Positions 1 through 8,799 of a stretch of DNA of 43,011 bases are shown here, piece after piece (position 1 is the first letter of the stretch; each line of letters starts with the position of its first letter). This DNA comes from Dysgonamonadaceae bacterium (GTDB lineage: Bacteria > Bacteroidota > Bacteroidia > Bacteroidales > Azobacteroidaceae): assembly GCA_031289145.1 (NCBI GenBank), contig JAITQA010000060.1, forward strand, positions 1-43,011, written 5' to 3'. The notes below the pieces were generated by a model. That model searched no databases. It saw only the letters and a list, made by a program, of their open reading frames with translations, and was not told the origin of the DNA. Made by a program: the position numbers and the translations under genes.

Positions 1-6
1 TCGTAT

Positions 7-91
7 CGTCATTGCGAGGGCGAAGCCCGAAGCAATCCGGAGAAAGAGATGTAGTAATTAGATTGCTTCAGCCTTCGGCTTCGCAATGACG
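7..91. repeat. REP/MITE-like imperfect inverted repeat
   Basis: Two 31-base arms (7-37 and 61-91) are imperfect reverse complements, beginning CGTCATTGCGA and ending TCGCAATGACG, with a 23-base spacer. Each arm has its own small inner palindrome (GGGCGAAGCCC on the left, GCCTTCGGC on the right), so the whole can fold as a long cruciform. Elements with this CGTCATTGCGA...GAAGCAATC pattern occur as dispersed intergenic repeats in several bacterial groups. No coding potential is seen. The left end of the window may cut off further copies. Confidence 0.75.
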
Positions 92-242
92 GCAAAATAT
101 AATTTACTTAACACTAAAAACTAAAAGTTAAAAACTAAAAATTGATAAATGCGTATCCCCGTCCCGCAGGGAGAGCACTTTATCATCCGCAGGTTGCGCT
201 TCGCTCCACTTGCGGGCAAACATGATTGTTATAAACCCGCAC

Positions 243-270
243 AAAAAAAGGGCGCCACTGGCGCCCTTTT
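243..270. terminator. Intrinsic terminator, bidirectional
   Basis: A 7-bp perfect GC stem (GGGCGCC 250-256 and GGCGCCC 260-266) with a 3-base loop is flanked by an A-run at 243-249 and a T-run at 267-270. Read on the minus strand it is a stem followed by seven T, placed just after the stop codon of the giant gene that ends at 295. It could also stop transcripts entering from the left. Confidence 0.85.
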
Positions 271-294
271 CTTTTATAGATTAATTGTTAATTT

Positions 295-3200
295 TTATTT
301 AACAACAACTTTCACTACCTTAGAACCGTTCTTCACGATTACTACACCCTTAGGAGCAGCAAGGATTTGATCGGCTCCGGAGATAACAGCAGACTTGATT
401 AAGCGTCCGTCGATGGTATAAAGATCAACTTTACCGCTTCCTTCAAGCACTCTTACACCTCCGTCTACAGCGAAGATACCTGATTTACCGATTACTTGAA
501 TGCCGGTACCGCCGGCAATCTTACTATATTGGAAGATCAAAGCATCTTTCAAATCTTTCACAAATACCAAGTGGTTATTTACTTCAGACAAGAAACGATA
601 ATCGCCATTGTTGGTCTTGTAGTTGGCATTCGATACAACATAGAAAGCTTGTACATTTTCAGCTTGTGCATCTTCACCGCCTATCAGCGATTTGTCTTTT
701 ACATACCAGAAACCGAATGTTTGTACAAAGTTTGGATCTGCAGTTATTTTGTCAGTTGCTATAGCGGCAATCTTAGTTTTGTTGAAATAAGCCAAAGCGA
801 AGTTAATACCGCTGTAGTTGTAAACATAATCGCCGGTTGCCGGATATGAATCCGTCAGGTATTGTCCATCCAATTTGATCCTGAAGTACCAAATCGGTTT
901 CGGCAATATCTGGCCAATAGTTGTATCGCCTTCAAATTCGAATGTTAATGCAACAGCATTACTTTTACCGGTAAAGATACCATAATTAACAGGGGATTGA
1001 CCGCTTTGGGCAATGAAAGTAACGCCATCCAATGCATAATCCGTCAATACACCGGTAGCAGTATGATCTGCAGAAGTTAACGCATCTTTTATCGGCAACC
1101 ATTCGTTACCTAAACTGGCTTCTCCACCCAATAACCAGGTAGTAACCTTAATCGGATCTATCTTGGAGTAATCTACCGAATAGATATTATATTCCAAAGA
1201 TTTATCAACAATGCTAGTTCCTATCAAAGCATCGTCTAATCTGCGTGCTGTTACATACTTGGTCGAAGAACCTGCGACTACCAAATATGGATAATCGTTA
1301 ATAGCCAAATCCAAAGTTTGCAAATAAACCGAAGGCACAGTTGTACCCTTAAATGACGTCTCATCATCTATACCTTCTTTGTATGGTAAACAGAATTTAT
1401 ATTTCGGTAAATACTCCGGATATTTCCAATATTCCAGCAGCGAATCTCTTGCAGTTTCAGTTAACCTCGTCCAGTAAACAGAGTCTACGCCTGATTTCGC
1501 GATATCTACATTCAAGAAATATTCTTGATGATCTACTTCATCTACATAAGAGAATGAATAATAAGGAATAATATGTACACTATCTACAGGCACATCAGCG
1601 TGAACATCTGATAAATAACGTTTGTTTTCCTGATATACTTGCAAATAAGTTGCATCTTTATAGTCAACAAGATCCAACACATTTTTGATATATGTGCGGT
1701 AAGCGTAAGGTTTGTATCCCTTCCAATTTTCACCACTTGTACGATAAATAGGCGTGTTAATACCATCTACCTTATCAGTCAAACTACGATCCTTGAACGG
1801 AGTTTCTATGATCGCCACTTTCAGTGCAGATACATTCTTAGAAATGCTTTCTAAGTTAAAGAACGGCAAATTATGATTGACACAAGTAAGCGTCAAAGTA
1901 TCATATACGGTCTTAAATGGAGTTGTTCCATCAAGGTATCCGTCAACATTGATTGCTAAGTAAGCATCAGGGGCTTTCGGGAGAGGATTCTTGTCTACAA
2001 AATAATACTTACCAAGCAGTTTTGCTTGTGAAATAGCTTGTGTGTAGGCATTTTTCAGTTCCGCTTCAAACGTAAACAGAAAATCATCATTTGTGCTTTC
2101 ATTAACTTTCCAGTGCGCATTCAGATTGAATACACCTTTCCTTGCTCCATCTTCTTTGTAAACATCGGAAATGGAACCGTTAAACGTGTAGTACTTATCT
2201 TTTCCATCCGCATCAGCGGTTCTTTGATTATTGTTCTGTACCAAGACATAATCGCAGTCAGGTTTTTGATAACCCGGCGTTTTTACCTTGAATTCGAGCG
2301 GAACCAAGTTACCACCTGTAGCACCCAACGAGTTGAATACAACCAACCTTTGAGCAGGACTTCCAACATACGAATACTGAGATACACGCCATGCTTCACT
2401 TACGTCATTTCCTGCACAGCTTGATTGAGGAGCAGCTTTACCCAGTTTTGTATTGAAATAAATCCCCGATTCACCTGTGTTTGTACTATAATTCCACTTA
2501 TAAGAAGCCAAAGGCAGATAAATAAACTCACCATAGAAGCCATTCTCGTCCGCATCACCCATACATCCGCTGATAGCAAATAATTGCAAAGCGCGTGATT
2601 TATCAGAAGATGATCCGGCAATTATGTTTTTCTGCCATGCCAACAAAACACCATTAACATCAGGAACAGTTGCAGACAGTTCACTCATCTCGGATTGCTT
2701 AATAACTGTCAGATATTCACCTTCTGCATTTTGTACATAGTACAATGGAACTTCCAAATCATTCTCAAAAGTTTTTGTTCCACTGACTGCTCCGTGGGTG
2801 ACGGAGGTCGACCAGTCTGTTAAGTTTGCTGCGCCGTACGGAATCTTTACAGTCTGATTCAAATCTGATGGATTCCATCTCTTGATTGAAGTCACATAAG
2901 TATGTTTCAATTGAACACCTGCGTCAGCAACTATAGCTGAATTATAAGCTGGTTCTACTTTTTTGCCGATAGCCTTCTTAGTATCTATTCCTTTATACCA
3001 AATTTGATTATCCAGCTTCACGCTCAATAAACGTTCCTGAAGCATCCAGAGCGGATCAATAAATTGTTGCGGGCAGCAACCTGGATCAGCTTCTTTCTTC
3101 ACAAATGTGAAACGCGTACCGGTAGAAGTTCCCGCATAACCGCGAGTGGCATAGATATAATCGGAAGCATTCGAAAGGGATGCGAAACATACCTCACCGC

Positions 3201-6198
3201 CACCGTTTATTACAGCAGCTGGATTTGTACTTTCAATATCCGGCCATTTATTCAGACCAAACTTAATGCCAGTATTCGTAGGATAGTAAGTATAATGCGG
3301 GATATAGAACTGGAACAAGAAGTTGTCGTTCGCTTTATCACCTACTAAAGGTTGATACAAACGAACCGGAAGGGCGTTTTCTATCGTAGCGTCTGTGAAG
3401 ACAAGACCTACTTTCTCACGGTTGGTTCTTCCTGCATAGTTCACGGTATCAAACCGTAAATATTTGTCGCCATATTTTACTAAGTACCATTTGTAAGTTT
3501 CGCCATACAATACATCAAGTCTATTGTCTGCATTATTTCTAATGACATCAATCTTAGTTTTCCTATCGGTTTGATCCAACGGAATAAATTGCAAAGCGTC
3601 AGTTGCATCTGTTGTTTTCAACCGAGCAACTGTAACTAAGCCATTGGCACCGTTGTTAATTTTCACAATAGCTGTGTCCAATTTCAAGCTATTGTTAACC
3701 GTTAAGGCCTCAGTGATATCGAAATTACCGGTCAAGAAAGTATAAGCCGTCAAAGAGTCTGCTTTTGCGAAAGTAGGTTCAGACGAAACTATAGCAAGAC
3801 CATCTACTATTTTACCACCGGTATTAATAATTTTGTCGTCGCCCTCCTTACCAAGATATTGTTCACCGGTAGGCACATAGTAAATCGGTTTCAAAGCCAC
3901 CAATAAACCATGGCAAGCAGGAATATTATTTTTATCATCAACATACGTATATCTTTTCAAACCATTCATTTCTATGGTATAGCTTACGCTTTTCTGATAA
4001 TAAGTAGAATCTGTTCCTGCTGTTCCTACATTACCTATTACAATAGAGTTAGCTCCATGTTCCCAAGGTGAATTCGGAGCCAAACCGATGGTAGCACCCA
4101 AATCATCATACAATTCCAAATAGAAAGCACCATCATAAGGAGCGTAAGGAGCACTCGGATTGAGACCAAATTCATGATCCTTCATCTTTTTTATCTTCCA
4201 TGTATCATGGGTCATACCAGCAGCCGTTACCAGTGGATTACGATCGAACCAGTGCGTAGAAGTGGCCCAAGCCTCAGTAGTAGTTCCAGGACGACCAAAA
4301 TAACCTTCGTCCGCATAACTACCCGGTGCAACACCCGGTTTACCTGCTATCAGACCATTTTCAACCAAATTACCACCTGCCAAAAGAGGATCATCAAATC
4401 TGTACTCAAGCGTATCACTCAACATATTGATGAAACGGTAAGCCACAACTTTATTATTCACTTTAACAGCAGCTTGTACTTCCCAATGAGCGGCCATATT
4501 GACTGAATCATAAGGATACCTCCAATAGTCTTTTTCGGTAGATAACAATTTTTCTTTCGGAACAATAACCAATTGTTTACCCGCTTTACTCCCTGTCAAC
4601 TGCGTAGAAAGTACATATTCTCTATTGTATTGATAACCACCAGCTTTGAATGCCTCGCGTATTTGACTACCACTTTTTCCATTGCCAAGCGTGTCGGGAT
4701 ATACTTCCAAGAAGTAGAAACGACCCGACAAATCATCATCGTCATCCTGACAAACTAGACTATACGAACGAGGAGCATAGTCGGACATAGACTGCTTTAT
4801 ATTAGGCATTGTACCTATAATACCAGGCGCGGCAGGCTTACTTGTCAAATTACCATTCCAAGAACCGATTTGCAGACCTTGGGTTTTATCTACAGCCGGA
4901 TCAGTAGGGCCACTCGGAGCAATGTTAATATCGTTGTAAGTCAACACTGCGTTTGCTACAATCTTATCCGGCGTTATTGTTGCACCTGTGAAAGTTTTCT
5001 TTTCTCCATATTCCCAATAGTAAGAAGCAGCAGGATAAAGAACAAATTCTCCTTCTTCATTAATCCAGATAGCAAATTTCTGCAAACTAGTATAATACCT
5101 GGAATCATCATCTGTAGGAACATTAGTGTCATCTGCAAAATATGAATTATATTTCCAGGCAGAACTTACATATTCCCATTTGTAATATTCTCCATATTTC
5201 CGTACTTCCAAATTGTTGGCATAGCCGCCATCCATCTGACTTTGGGTTTCCAAAGCATTTACACGACTTATGGACAATACTTCACAAGAATTCTCCGGTG
5301 TAGCCAAGGTAAACAACGGAATAACATGTTGAACAGCACTGATTTCCTGTGTTCCTTTATTAGAATTAAAGCTCGCGTTCGGCACAATAATGTTGTGAAC
5401 ATTGGAAACACCAGTGGCTTCTGCTTCTACGTAGTCCACTTGTTTAACGGTAAACACAGAGAAGGCTTTCTTGTTTGCTAAACCTGCGTTAATCGCAGTT
5501 GTAGAATTTACTTCACCGTTGGTTTTGTTGTAATAAACGTCATTCAAATCAACAGCTTTGTAAGCACTCAAAGTGCCAAACGAAGTAAAACTACAATCTT
5601 TAAAATCATCGGCAGTTGCCCAACGACCTGACATAAGTTCTGTACTTACATACAAAGGATAAAGCTTTGTTGCACCCGAAGATGCTTCAACTTCTGAGTA
5701 CTTCCTAATAGAAAGCACACCTGCAGCATTGTGAACAACCAGCAATAAATCAGGATATTTCACACTGTCCCCTGTCTGAACAGCCAGATAACCGCTGAAA
5801 AGACCGGTGGCAATCGTTGCACCCGACACTGTGGTAACTGTTGTACCAGAACCTGTAAAAAGAACAAAGCGGGTCTGATCAACGCCGCCATAAGGCAATG
5901 TAAGCGTTGTAGTGCTAGCGCCATCTATGTACTTAAAATCGACATAATTCGCGGCAGGATTGCTGACCGTGATTTTGTCGTAAGTGCTGTACGAAGGCTT
6001 GACACCCTCTTGGTGAATAAAGGTACCTGTACCCGGAACAAATGTCAGCTTAGAGGTAAAAGTCGTCGTAGCCGTAGCATAATTTGACCACTCAACAGCT
6101 TGGGCAGGAGAATTCACCCAGACCTTATGCTGTGCATTTGCCTGAAAAGCGCCCAAAGCCACGAAGGCTAAGAGCAAAGTAAATAGTTTTCTTTTCAT
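295..6198 (-). CDS. Giant secreted protein with C-terminal sorting-like domain (DUF6383-like)
   Basis: This 1967-residue protein begins with a clear Sec signal peptide (MKRKLFTLLLAFVALGAFQ, cleavage near ANAQ-H). The last 60 or so residues have the pattern of Bacteroidales C-terminal sorting or DUF6383-type domains: a beta-rich segment with VDLYTIDGRLIKS, then a PKG turn and the end KVVKVVVK. The body is Thr/Ser/Asn/Tyr-rich, without membrane segments or a catalytic motif I recognise. It contains degenerate internal repeats: one pattern of LQ-FAI, then GEF, then P-ASY-W-Y occurs near residues 370-400 and again near 1202-1237. Proteins of this class are probably exported through the outer membrane, perhaps by type IX secretion, and displayed on the surface; the function is unknown. 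The gene stands alone, with a strong terminator behind it and nearly 400 bp of AT-rich DNA in front. The reading frame is intact despite its length. Secreted CDS: high confidence; the DUF6383 name: moderate. Confidence 0.85.
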   Translation of the reverse strand: MKRKLFTLLLAFVALGAFQANAQHKVWVNSPAQAVEWSNYATATTTFTSKLTFVPGTGTFIHQEGVKPSYSTYDKITVSNPAANYVDFKYIDGASTTTLTLPYGGVDQTRFVLFTGSGTTVTTVSGATIATGLFSGYLAVQTGDSVKYPDLLLVVHNAAGVLSIRKYSEVEASSGATKLYPLYVSTELMSGRWATADDFKDCSFTSFGTLSAYKAVDLNDVYYNKTNGEVNSTTAINAGLANKKAFSVFTVKQVDYVEAEATGVSNVHNIIVPNASFNSNKGTQEISAVQHVIPLFTLATPENSCEVLSISRVNALETQSQMDGGYANNLEVRKYGEYYKWEYVSSAWKYNSYFADDTNVPTDDDSRYYTSLQKFAIWINEEGEFVLYPAASYYWEYGEKKTFTGATITPDKIVANAVLTYNDINIAPSGPTDPAVDKTQGLQIGSWNGNLTSKPAAPGIIGTMPNIKQSMSDYAPRSYSLVCQDDDDDLSGRFYFLEVYPDTLGNGKSGSQIREAFKAGGYQYNREYVLSTQLTGSKAGKQLVIVPKEKLLSTEKDYWRYPYDSVNMAAHWEVQAAVKVNNKVVAYRFINMLSDTLEYRFDDPLLAGGNLVENGLIAGKPGVAPGSYADEGYFGRPGTTTEAWATSTHWFDRNPLVTAAGMTHDTWKIKKMKDHEFGLNPSAPYAPYDGAFYLELYDDLGATIGLAPNSPWEHGANSIVIGNVGTAGTDSTYYQKSVSYTIEMNGLKRYTYVDDKNNIPACHGLLVALKPIYYVPTGEQYLGKEGDDKIINTGGKIVDGLAIVSSEPTFAKADSLTAYTFLTGNFDITEALTVNNSLKLDTAIVKINNGANGLVTVARLKTTDATDALQFIPLDQTDRKTKIDVIRNNADNRLDVLYGETYKWYLVKYGDKYLRFDTVNYAGRTNREKVGLVFTDATIENALPVRLYQPLVGDKANDNFLFQFYIPHYTYYPTNTGIKFGLNKWPDIESTNPAAVINGGGEVCFASLSNASDYIYATRGYAGTSTGTRFTFVKKEADPGCCPQQFIDPLWMLQERLLSVKLDNQIWYKGIDTKKAIGKKVEPAYNSAIVADAGVQLKHTYVTSIKRWNPSDLNQTVKIPYGAANLTDWSTSVTHGAVSGTKTFENDLEVPLYYVQNAEGEYLTVIKQSEMSELSATVPDVNGVLLAWQKNIIAGSSSDKSRALQLFAISGCMGDADENGFYGEFIYLPLASYKWNYSTNTGESGIYFNTKLGKAAPQSSCAGNDVSEAWRVSQYSYVGSPAQRLVVFNSLGATGGNLVPLEFKVKTPGYQKPDCDYVLVQNNNQRTADADGKDKYYTFNGSISDVYKEDGARKGVFNLNAHWKVNESTNDDFLFTFEAELKNAYTQAISQAKLLGKYYFVDKNPLPKAPDAYLAINVDGYLDGTTPFKTVYDTLTLTCVNHNLPFFNLESISKNVSALKVAIIETPFKDRSLTDKVDGINTPIYRTSGENWKGYKPYAYRTYIKNVLDLVDYKDATYLQVYQENKRYLSDVHADVPVDSVHIIPYYSFSYVDEVDHQEYFLNVDIAKSGVDSVYWTRLTETARDSLLEYWKYPEYLPKYKFCLPYKEGIDDETSFKGTTVPSVYLQTLDLAINDYPYLVVAGSSTKYVTARRLDDALIGTSIVDKSLEYNIYSVDYSKIDPIKVTTWLLGGEASLGNEWLPIKDALTSADHTATGVLTDYALDGVTFIAQSGQSPVNYGIFTGKSNAVALTFEFEGDTTIGQILPKPIWYFRIKLDGQYLTDSYPATGDYVYNYSGINFALAYFNKTKIAAIATDKITADPNFVQTFGFWYVKDKSLIGGEDAQAENVQAFYVVSNANYKTNNGDYRFLSEVNNHLVFVKDLKDALIFQYSKIAGGTGIQVIGKSGIFAVDGGVRVLEGSGKVDLYTIDGRLIKSAVISGADQILAAPKGVVIVKNGSKVVKVVVK

Positions 6199-6542
6199 AA
6201 AAAAACAAATTAAGTTAATAAATAAATGTTAATATAATAAATAATAATTCTCGTTCATACACGCACTATTTGCCAATATTCCCGGAATTTAGGTGCAAAG
6301 AAACAAAATTTTCAGCAAAAAAGCAAACATTTTTTGATAAATTTCTAACAATGCTGTTTTTCAAAGACTTATTTTGTTTATCAGCCATCAAAACGGTGCA
6401 ACCGGTATGCAAATGTAATTTTTTTTATCTTACCAATCATTTTTAATTAAAACTTATTTTGCCTTCCCTTACCAAAGCGGGGTTTTAATGTACAAAACTT
6501 GTTTTTTTGAGGACAAAAGTTGGAATTGGGGTAATCGACTTT
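6199..6542 (-). other. AT-rich upstream region of the giant gene
   Basis: No gene is seen here. On the minus strand the only exact TAnnTTTG match is TACATTTG at 6410-6417, which would give a 5' leader of about 200 nt; no exact TTTG lies at the right spacing upstream of it. A weaker TTTCTTTG lies at about 6296-6303. The start site of the giant gene therefore cannot be fixed. Confidence 0.35.
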
Positions 6543-6590
6543 AGGTCTTTAAGGTCTTTAAGGTCTTTAAAGTCTTTAAAGTCCTTAAAG
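6543..6590. repeat. 9-bp tandem repeat array (AGGTCTTTA), copy A
   Basis: Three exact AGGTCTTTA units (6543-6569) are followed by the variants AAGTCTTTA and AAGTCCTTA and a partial unit. The array ends five bases before the stop codon of the decayed gene at 6596-7008. The same array in the same orientation lies on the other side of that gene at 7042-7100. Copy number differs between the two arrays, as expected for slippage-prone repeats. Confidence 0.9.
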
Positions 6591-6595
6591 ACAGA

Positions 6596-7008
6596 TTAAA
6601 GCCGATTATTGTTATTTCCGCTTCGTTTTTGGATACGCATTCTGGTCATTCGTTCCTTGAATCCACCTTCATTAAGAAATTGTTTGCCAAGCGTATTTAA
6701 TTGTCTAAACAAGAGATAGTCTGTCTGATTAATCAGGCAGATAGCAATGTTGGCAATCGTTTCCGGCGGGCGTGTTTTCACTATCTGCATGAAAAAAACG
6801 GTATCATTGAAGTAGCGGAAGCCGCACATCCTTCCACAATGTTTTGCTTTCCCGAACGGGCAGCTTGTTTCATCTGGTCAATCGTACGGTCACCCCTTTG
6901 GAGAAAATTTTGGATAAAGTAGCAGGTGATGTCGTAAATAGCTTCGGCCTTTTGGTAGCTGAAGAGTTTGCGGTAGTTCCCACTGGGAGGGAAAAGAGAA
7001 TCTTTCAT
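6596..7008 (-). pseudogene. Four-helix-bundle (S23-like) protein gene with suffix domain, internally deleted
   Basis: The first half, starting at 7008, reads MKDSLFPPSGNYRKL, continues with YQKAEAIYDITCYF and RGDRTIDQMKQAARSGKQNI, then VEGCAASATS. That is the N-terminal signature of the four-helix-bundle family once called 23S rRNA intervening-sequence proteins. It then hits a stop near 6804. The second half is in another frame (6829-6596) and reads KTRPPETIANIAICLINQ, then FLNEGGFKERMTRMR, the C-terminal suffix domain of the same family. The helices normally between these blocks are missing, so an internal deletion of perhaps 80 codons left a frameshifted junction near 6800-6830. The remnant lies between two arrays of the same 9-bp repeat. 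The family's function is poorly known. The pseudogene call rests on my memory of the family's layout. Confidence 0.75.
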
Positions 7009-7041
7009 AGTTTTTTTTTCTTTAAAGATTTTAGTGACTTT

Positions 7042-7100
7042 AGGTCTTTAAGGTCTTTAAGGTCTTTAAGGTCTTTAAGGTCTTTAAAGTCTTTAAAGTC
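7042..7100. repeat. 9-bp tandem repeat array (AGGTCTTTA), copy B
   Basis: Five exact AGGTCTTTA units (7042-7086) are followed by AAGTCTTTA and a partial AAGTC. The orientation and the order of variants match copy A at 6543-6590. Unit length is a multiple of three, so a plus-strand frame reads through it as repeated Ser-Leu-Arg; that frame is not considered a gene. The array sits between the decayed four-helix-bundle gene and the 3' end of the TPR gene. Confidence 0.9.
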
Positions 7101-7114
7101 GCTGTTTAAAATTT

Positions 7115-7978
7115 TTAATCGCTTGCCGCTTTCCTGATTTCAGCAGCTGCCTTAGCATCGTATCCCAAGGCGACAGCTTTCTCAAGGTCTTCGAGTGCGG
7201 CTTTTTTTTCACGAAGCAGGAGCTTGGCTTTACACCTTATTATATATGGATAGGGTTCGTGATATGCCGCTCCATACAAACGGAGTGCTCGGGTGGCATC
7301 GGCAGAGGCTTTTCCCGGCTTATTGGCCAAGAGGTATACTTCGGCGCGTCCGGCATACAGACCGGGCAGCTCCGGCTCTTTCTCAATCAAATAATTATAG
7401 ATTTTCTCGGCGTCATCGTAATCGCCCCTGAATTTGGCCAAAGAGGCCAATCCCATCCGCGGATAGAGGCCGTCGGGATTCAAGGCGAGCATCCGGTTGA
7501 AATCGGTTTCCGCCAAATCGGTATTCCGCATTTGCAAATACAACAAACCCCGCTGATACAAGGCTTCCTCATCCTTGGTATTTTCGGCCAATAAGGCGGT
7601 ATAATCTGCAATGGCATTGGCCGGCTTGCCCATTTCGGCAAACAAAGCGGCGCGGGATGCCAAAAAAACCGTGTTCTTGGGATAGGTTCCCAAAGCGGCG
7701 GTATACGACAAAAGCGCCGCATCCCATTTGCCCAATCTCCGCTGAATGGTGGCAAGATTATTCAATACAAAAGGATTCAGTTGTCCGCCCGGATCGTTTT
7801 CAAGGTACTTTTTCAAGGCGTATTCCGCAGAGTCTAACTTATTTCCGTCGATATACGCAAATGACAAATCCAACCACTCCTGCCCCTGCTGCGCACGTAA
7901 AAAAACGCTGCAGGCAGGGATCATCAGGAGCAGCAGCAGTATCCGGCAACGCAAATACTTGTCGAAATACAGGTTCAC
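7115..7978 (-). CDS. Secreted TPR-repeat protein, coupled to rprY
   Basis: This 287-residue protein has a hydrophobic N-terminus (CRILLLLLMIPACSVFLRAQ) that looks like a signal peptide, so it probably acts in the periplasm. The rest is helical TPR repeats: blocks such as NPFVLNNLATIQRRLGKWDA, then TKDEEALYQRGLLYLQM, NPDGLYPRMGLASLAKFRGD and PGLYAGRAEVYLLANKPGKA are spaced by about 34 residues. TPRs bind other proteins; no enzyme motif is seen. The start is a GTG only three bases after the rprY stop codon, which suggests translational coupling. The next ATG (residue 19) would cut the signal peptide in half. It is the last gene of the rprX-rprY operon and may act in the same envelope or stress response; that is inference. 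Confidence 0.85.
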   Translation of the reverse strand: MNLYFDKYLRCRILLLLLMIPACSVFLRAQQGQEWLDLSFAYIDGNKLDSAEYALKKYLENDPGGQLNPFVLNNLATIQRRLGKWDAALLSYTAALGTYPKNTVFLASRAALFAEMGKPANAIADYTALLAENTKDEEALYQRGLLYLQMRNTDLAETDFNRMLALNPDGLYPRMGLASLAKFRGDYDDAEKIYNYLIEKEPELPGLYAGRAEVYLLANKPGKASADATRALRLYGAAYHEPYPYIIRCKAKLLLREKKAALEDLEKAVALGYDAKAAAEIRKAASD

Positions 7979-7981
7979 TGC

Positions 7982-8704
7982 TTATTTTTTAGGATTTTCG
8001 GGCACAGTCGGCGCAATCAATTTGTAACCCTTGCCGTGGATATTCATGATTTCCACTTTGGGATCGTCTTTCAACAATTTCCTGAGTTTGGTGATGTAAA
8101 CATCCATACTCCGGGCGGCAAACTGATAAAAATCGGGATGCGGATGCCATATCGTATTGACGGCATACTCGCGATCCAGAATTTCATTCATATTGATACA
8201 CAAATTGACCAACAAATCGCTTTCTTTTGTAGTCAGTTTGGTGGCAGCGCCGCCGCCGGTTAACAGCTGTTTTTGCGTATCGAACAGGAAATCTCCGATA
8301 TGATAAACAGGCGCTTCTTTGCTTTTTTTACCATTGATTCTCCGCAAAATCGCTTCAATACGAAGCAAAAGCTCCTCCATACTGAAAGGTTTCGTCAGAT
8401 AATCGTCGGCTCCGGCCTTAAATCCTTCCAGAACATCTTCTTTCATGTTTTTTGCCGTCAGAAAAATGATCGGTATCTGAGAATTGAAGGTACGGATATC
8501 ATGCGCTAAAGCAAAACCATCTTTTTTAGGCATCATCACGTCCAACAGACAGAGGTCGTATTTTCTACCGGGAAAAGCATACGCACCGGCTTCTCCATCA
8601 GGGAATAAATCTACATCAAAATCTTTTGCCTGCAGATATTCTCTTAACAACATTCCTAAATTTTCATCATCTTCGCACATGAAGATTTTAATTTTTTCTT
8701 CCAT
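7982..8704 (-). CDS. rprY: OmpR-family response regulator RprY
   Basis: This 240-residue regulator has a receiver domain in the first 120 residues: acidic pocket E11-D12-D13, phospho-acceptor Asp55 in LLDVMMPKKDG, Thr83 in FLTA and Lys105 in TKPF. The second half is a winged-helix DNA-binding domain of OmpR type (TTKESDLLVNLCINMNEIL, then RSMDVYITKLRKLL and IHGKGYKL). The opening CEDDENLGMLLREYLQAK closely matches Bacteroides RprY. It lies 95 bp downstream of the partner kinase gene on the same strand and is followed after three bases by a TPR gene. It presumably receives phosphate from RprX and controls stress-related genes. The 12-bp palindrome in the kinase-regulator gap could be an internal control site. 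Confidence 0.93.
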   Translation of the reverse strand: MEEKIKIFMCEDDENLGMLLREYLQAKDFDVDLFPDGEAGAYAFPGRKYDLCLLDVMMPKKDGFALAHDIRTFNSQIPIIFLTAKNMKEDVLEGFKAGADDYLTKPFSMEELLLRIEAILRRINGKKSKEAPVYHIGDFLFDTQKQLLTGGGAATKLTTKESDLLVNLCINMNEILDREYAVNTIWHPHPDFYQFAARSMDVYITKLRKLLKDDPKVEIMNIHGKGYKLIAPTVPENPKK

Positions 8705-8736
8705 AACAATTTACTTTATAATTTAATAGTTGTATA

Positions 8737-8748
8737 ACTTTAAAGTTG
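8737..8748. promoter_or_regulatory. 12-bp perfect palindrome between rprX and rprY
   Basis: AACTTTAAAGTT is a perfect palindrome 33 bases upstream of the rprY start. A small hairpin (CCGTG 8770-8774 with CACGG 8782-8786) lies closer to the rprX stop. The 95-bp gap is unusually long for a two-component pair. The palindrome could be an operator or chance in AT-rich DNA. Confidence 0.35.
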
Positions 8749-8799
8749 TTTGATTTAATTTCGTATCCACCGTGAAAAACACACGGAGCCATTGGTTTC

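Noticed and set aside
6543-7100. CRISPR array
   Set aside because: The units are 9 bp, directly adjacent, with no spacers, and no cas genes are present.
6844-7137. A plus-strand frame with repeated Ser-Leu-Arg
   Set aside because: The repeat comes from the 9-bp array, whose unit is a multiple of three; the rest is antisense to the decayed four-helix-bundle gene.
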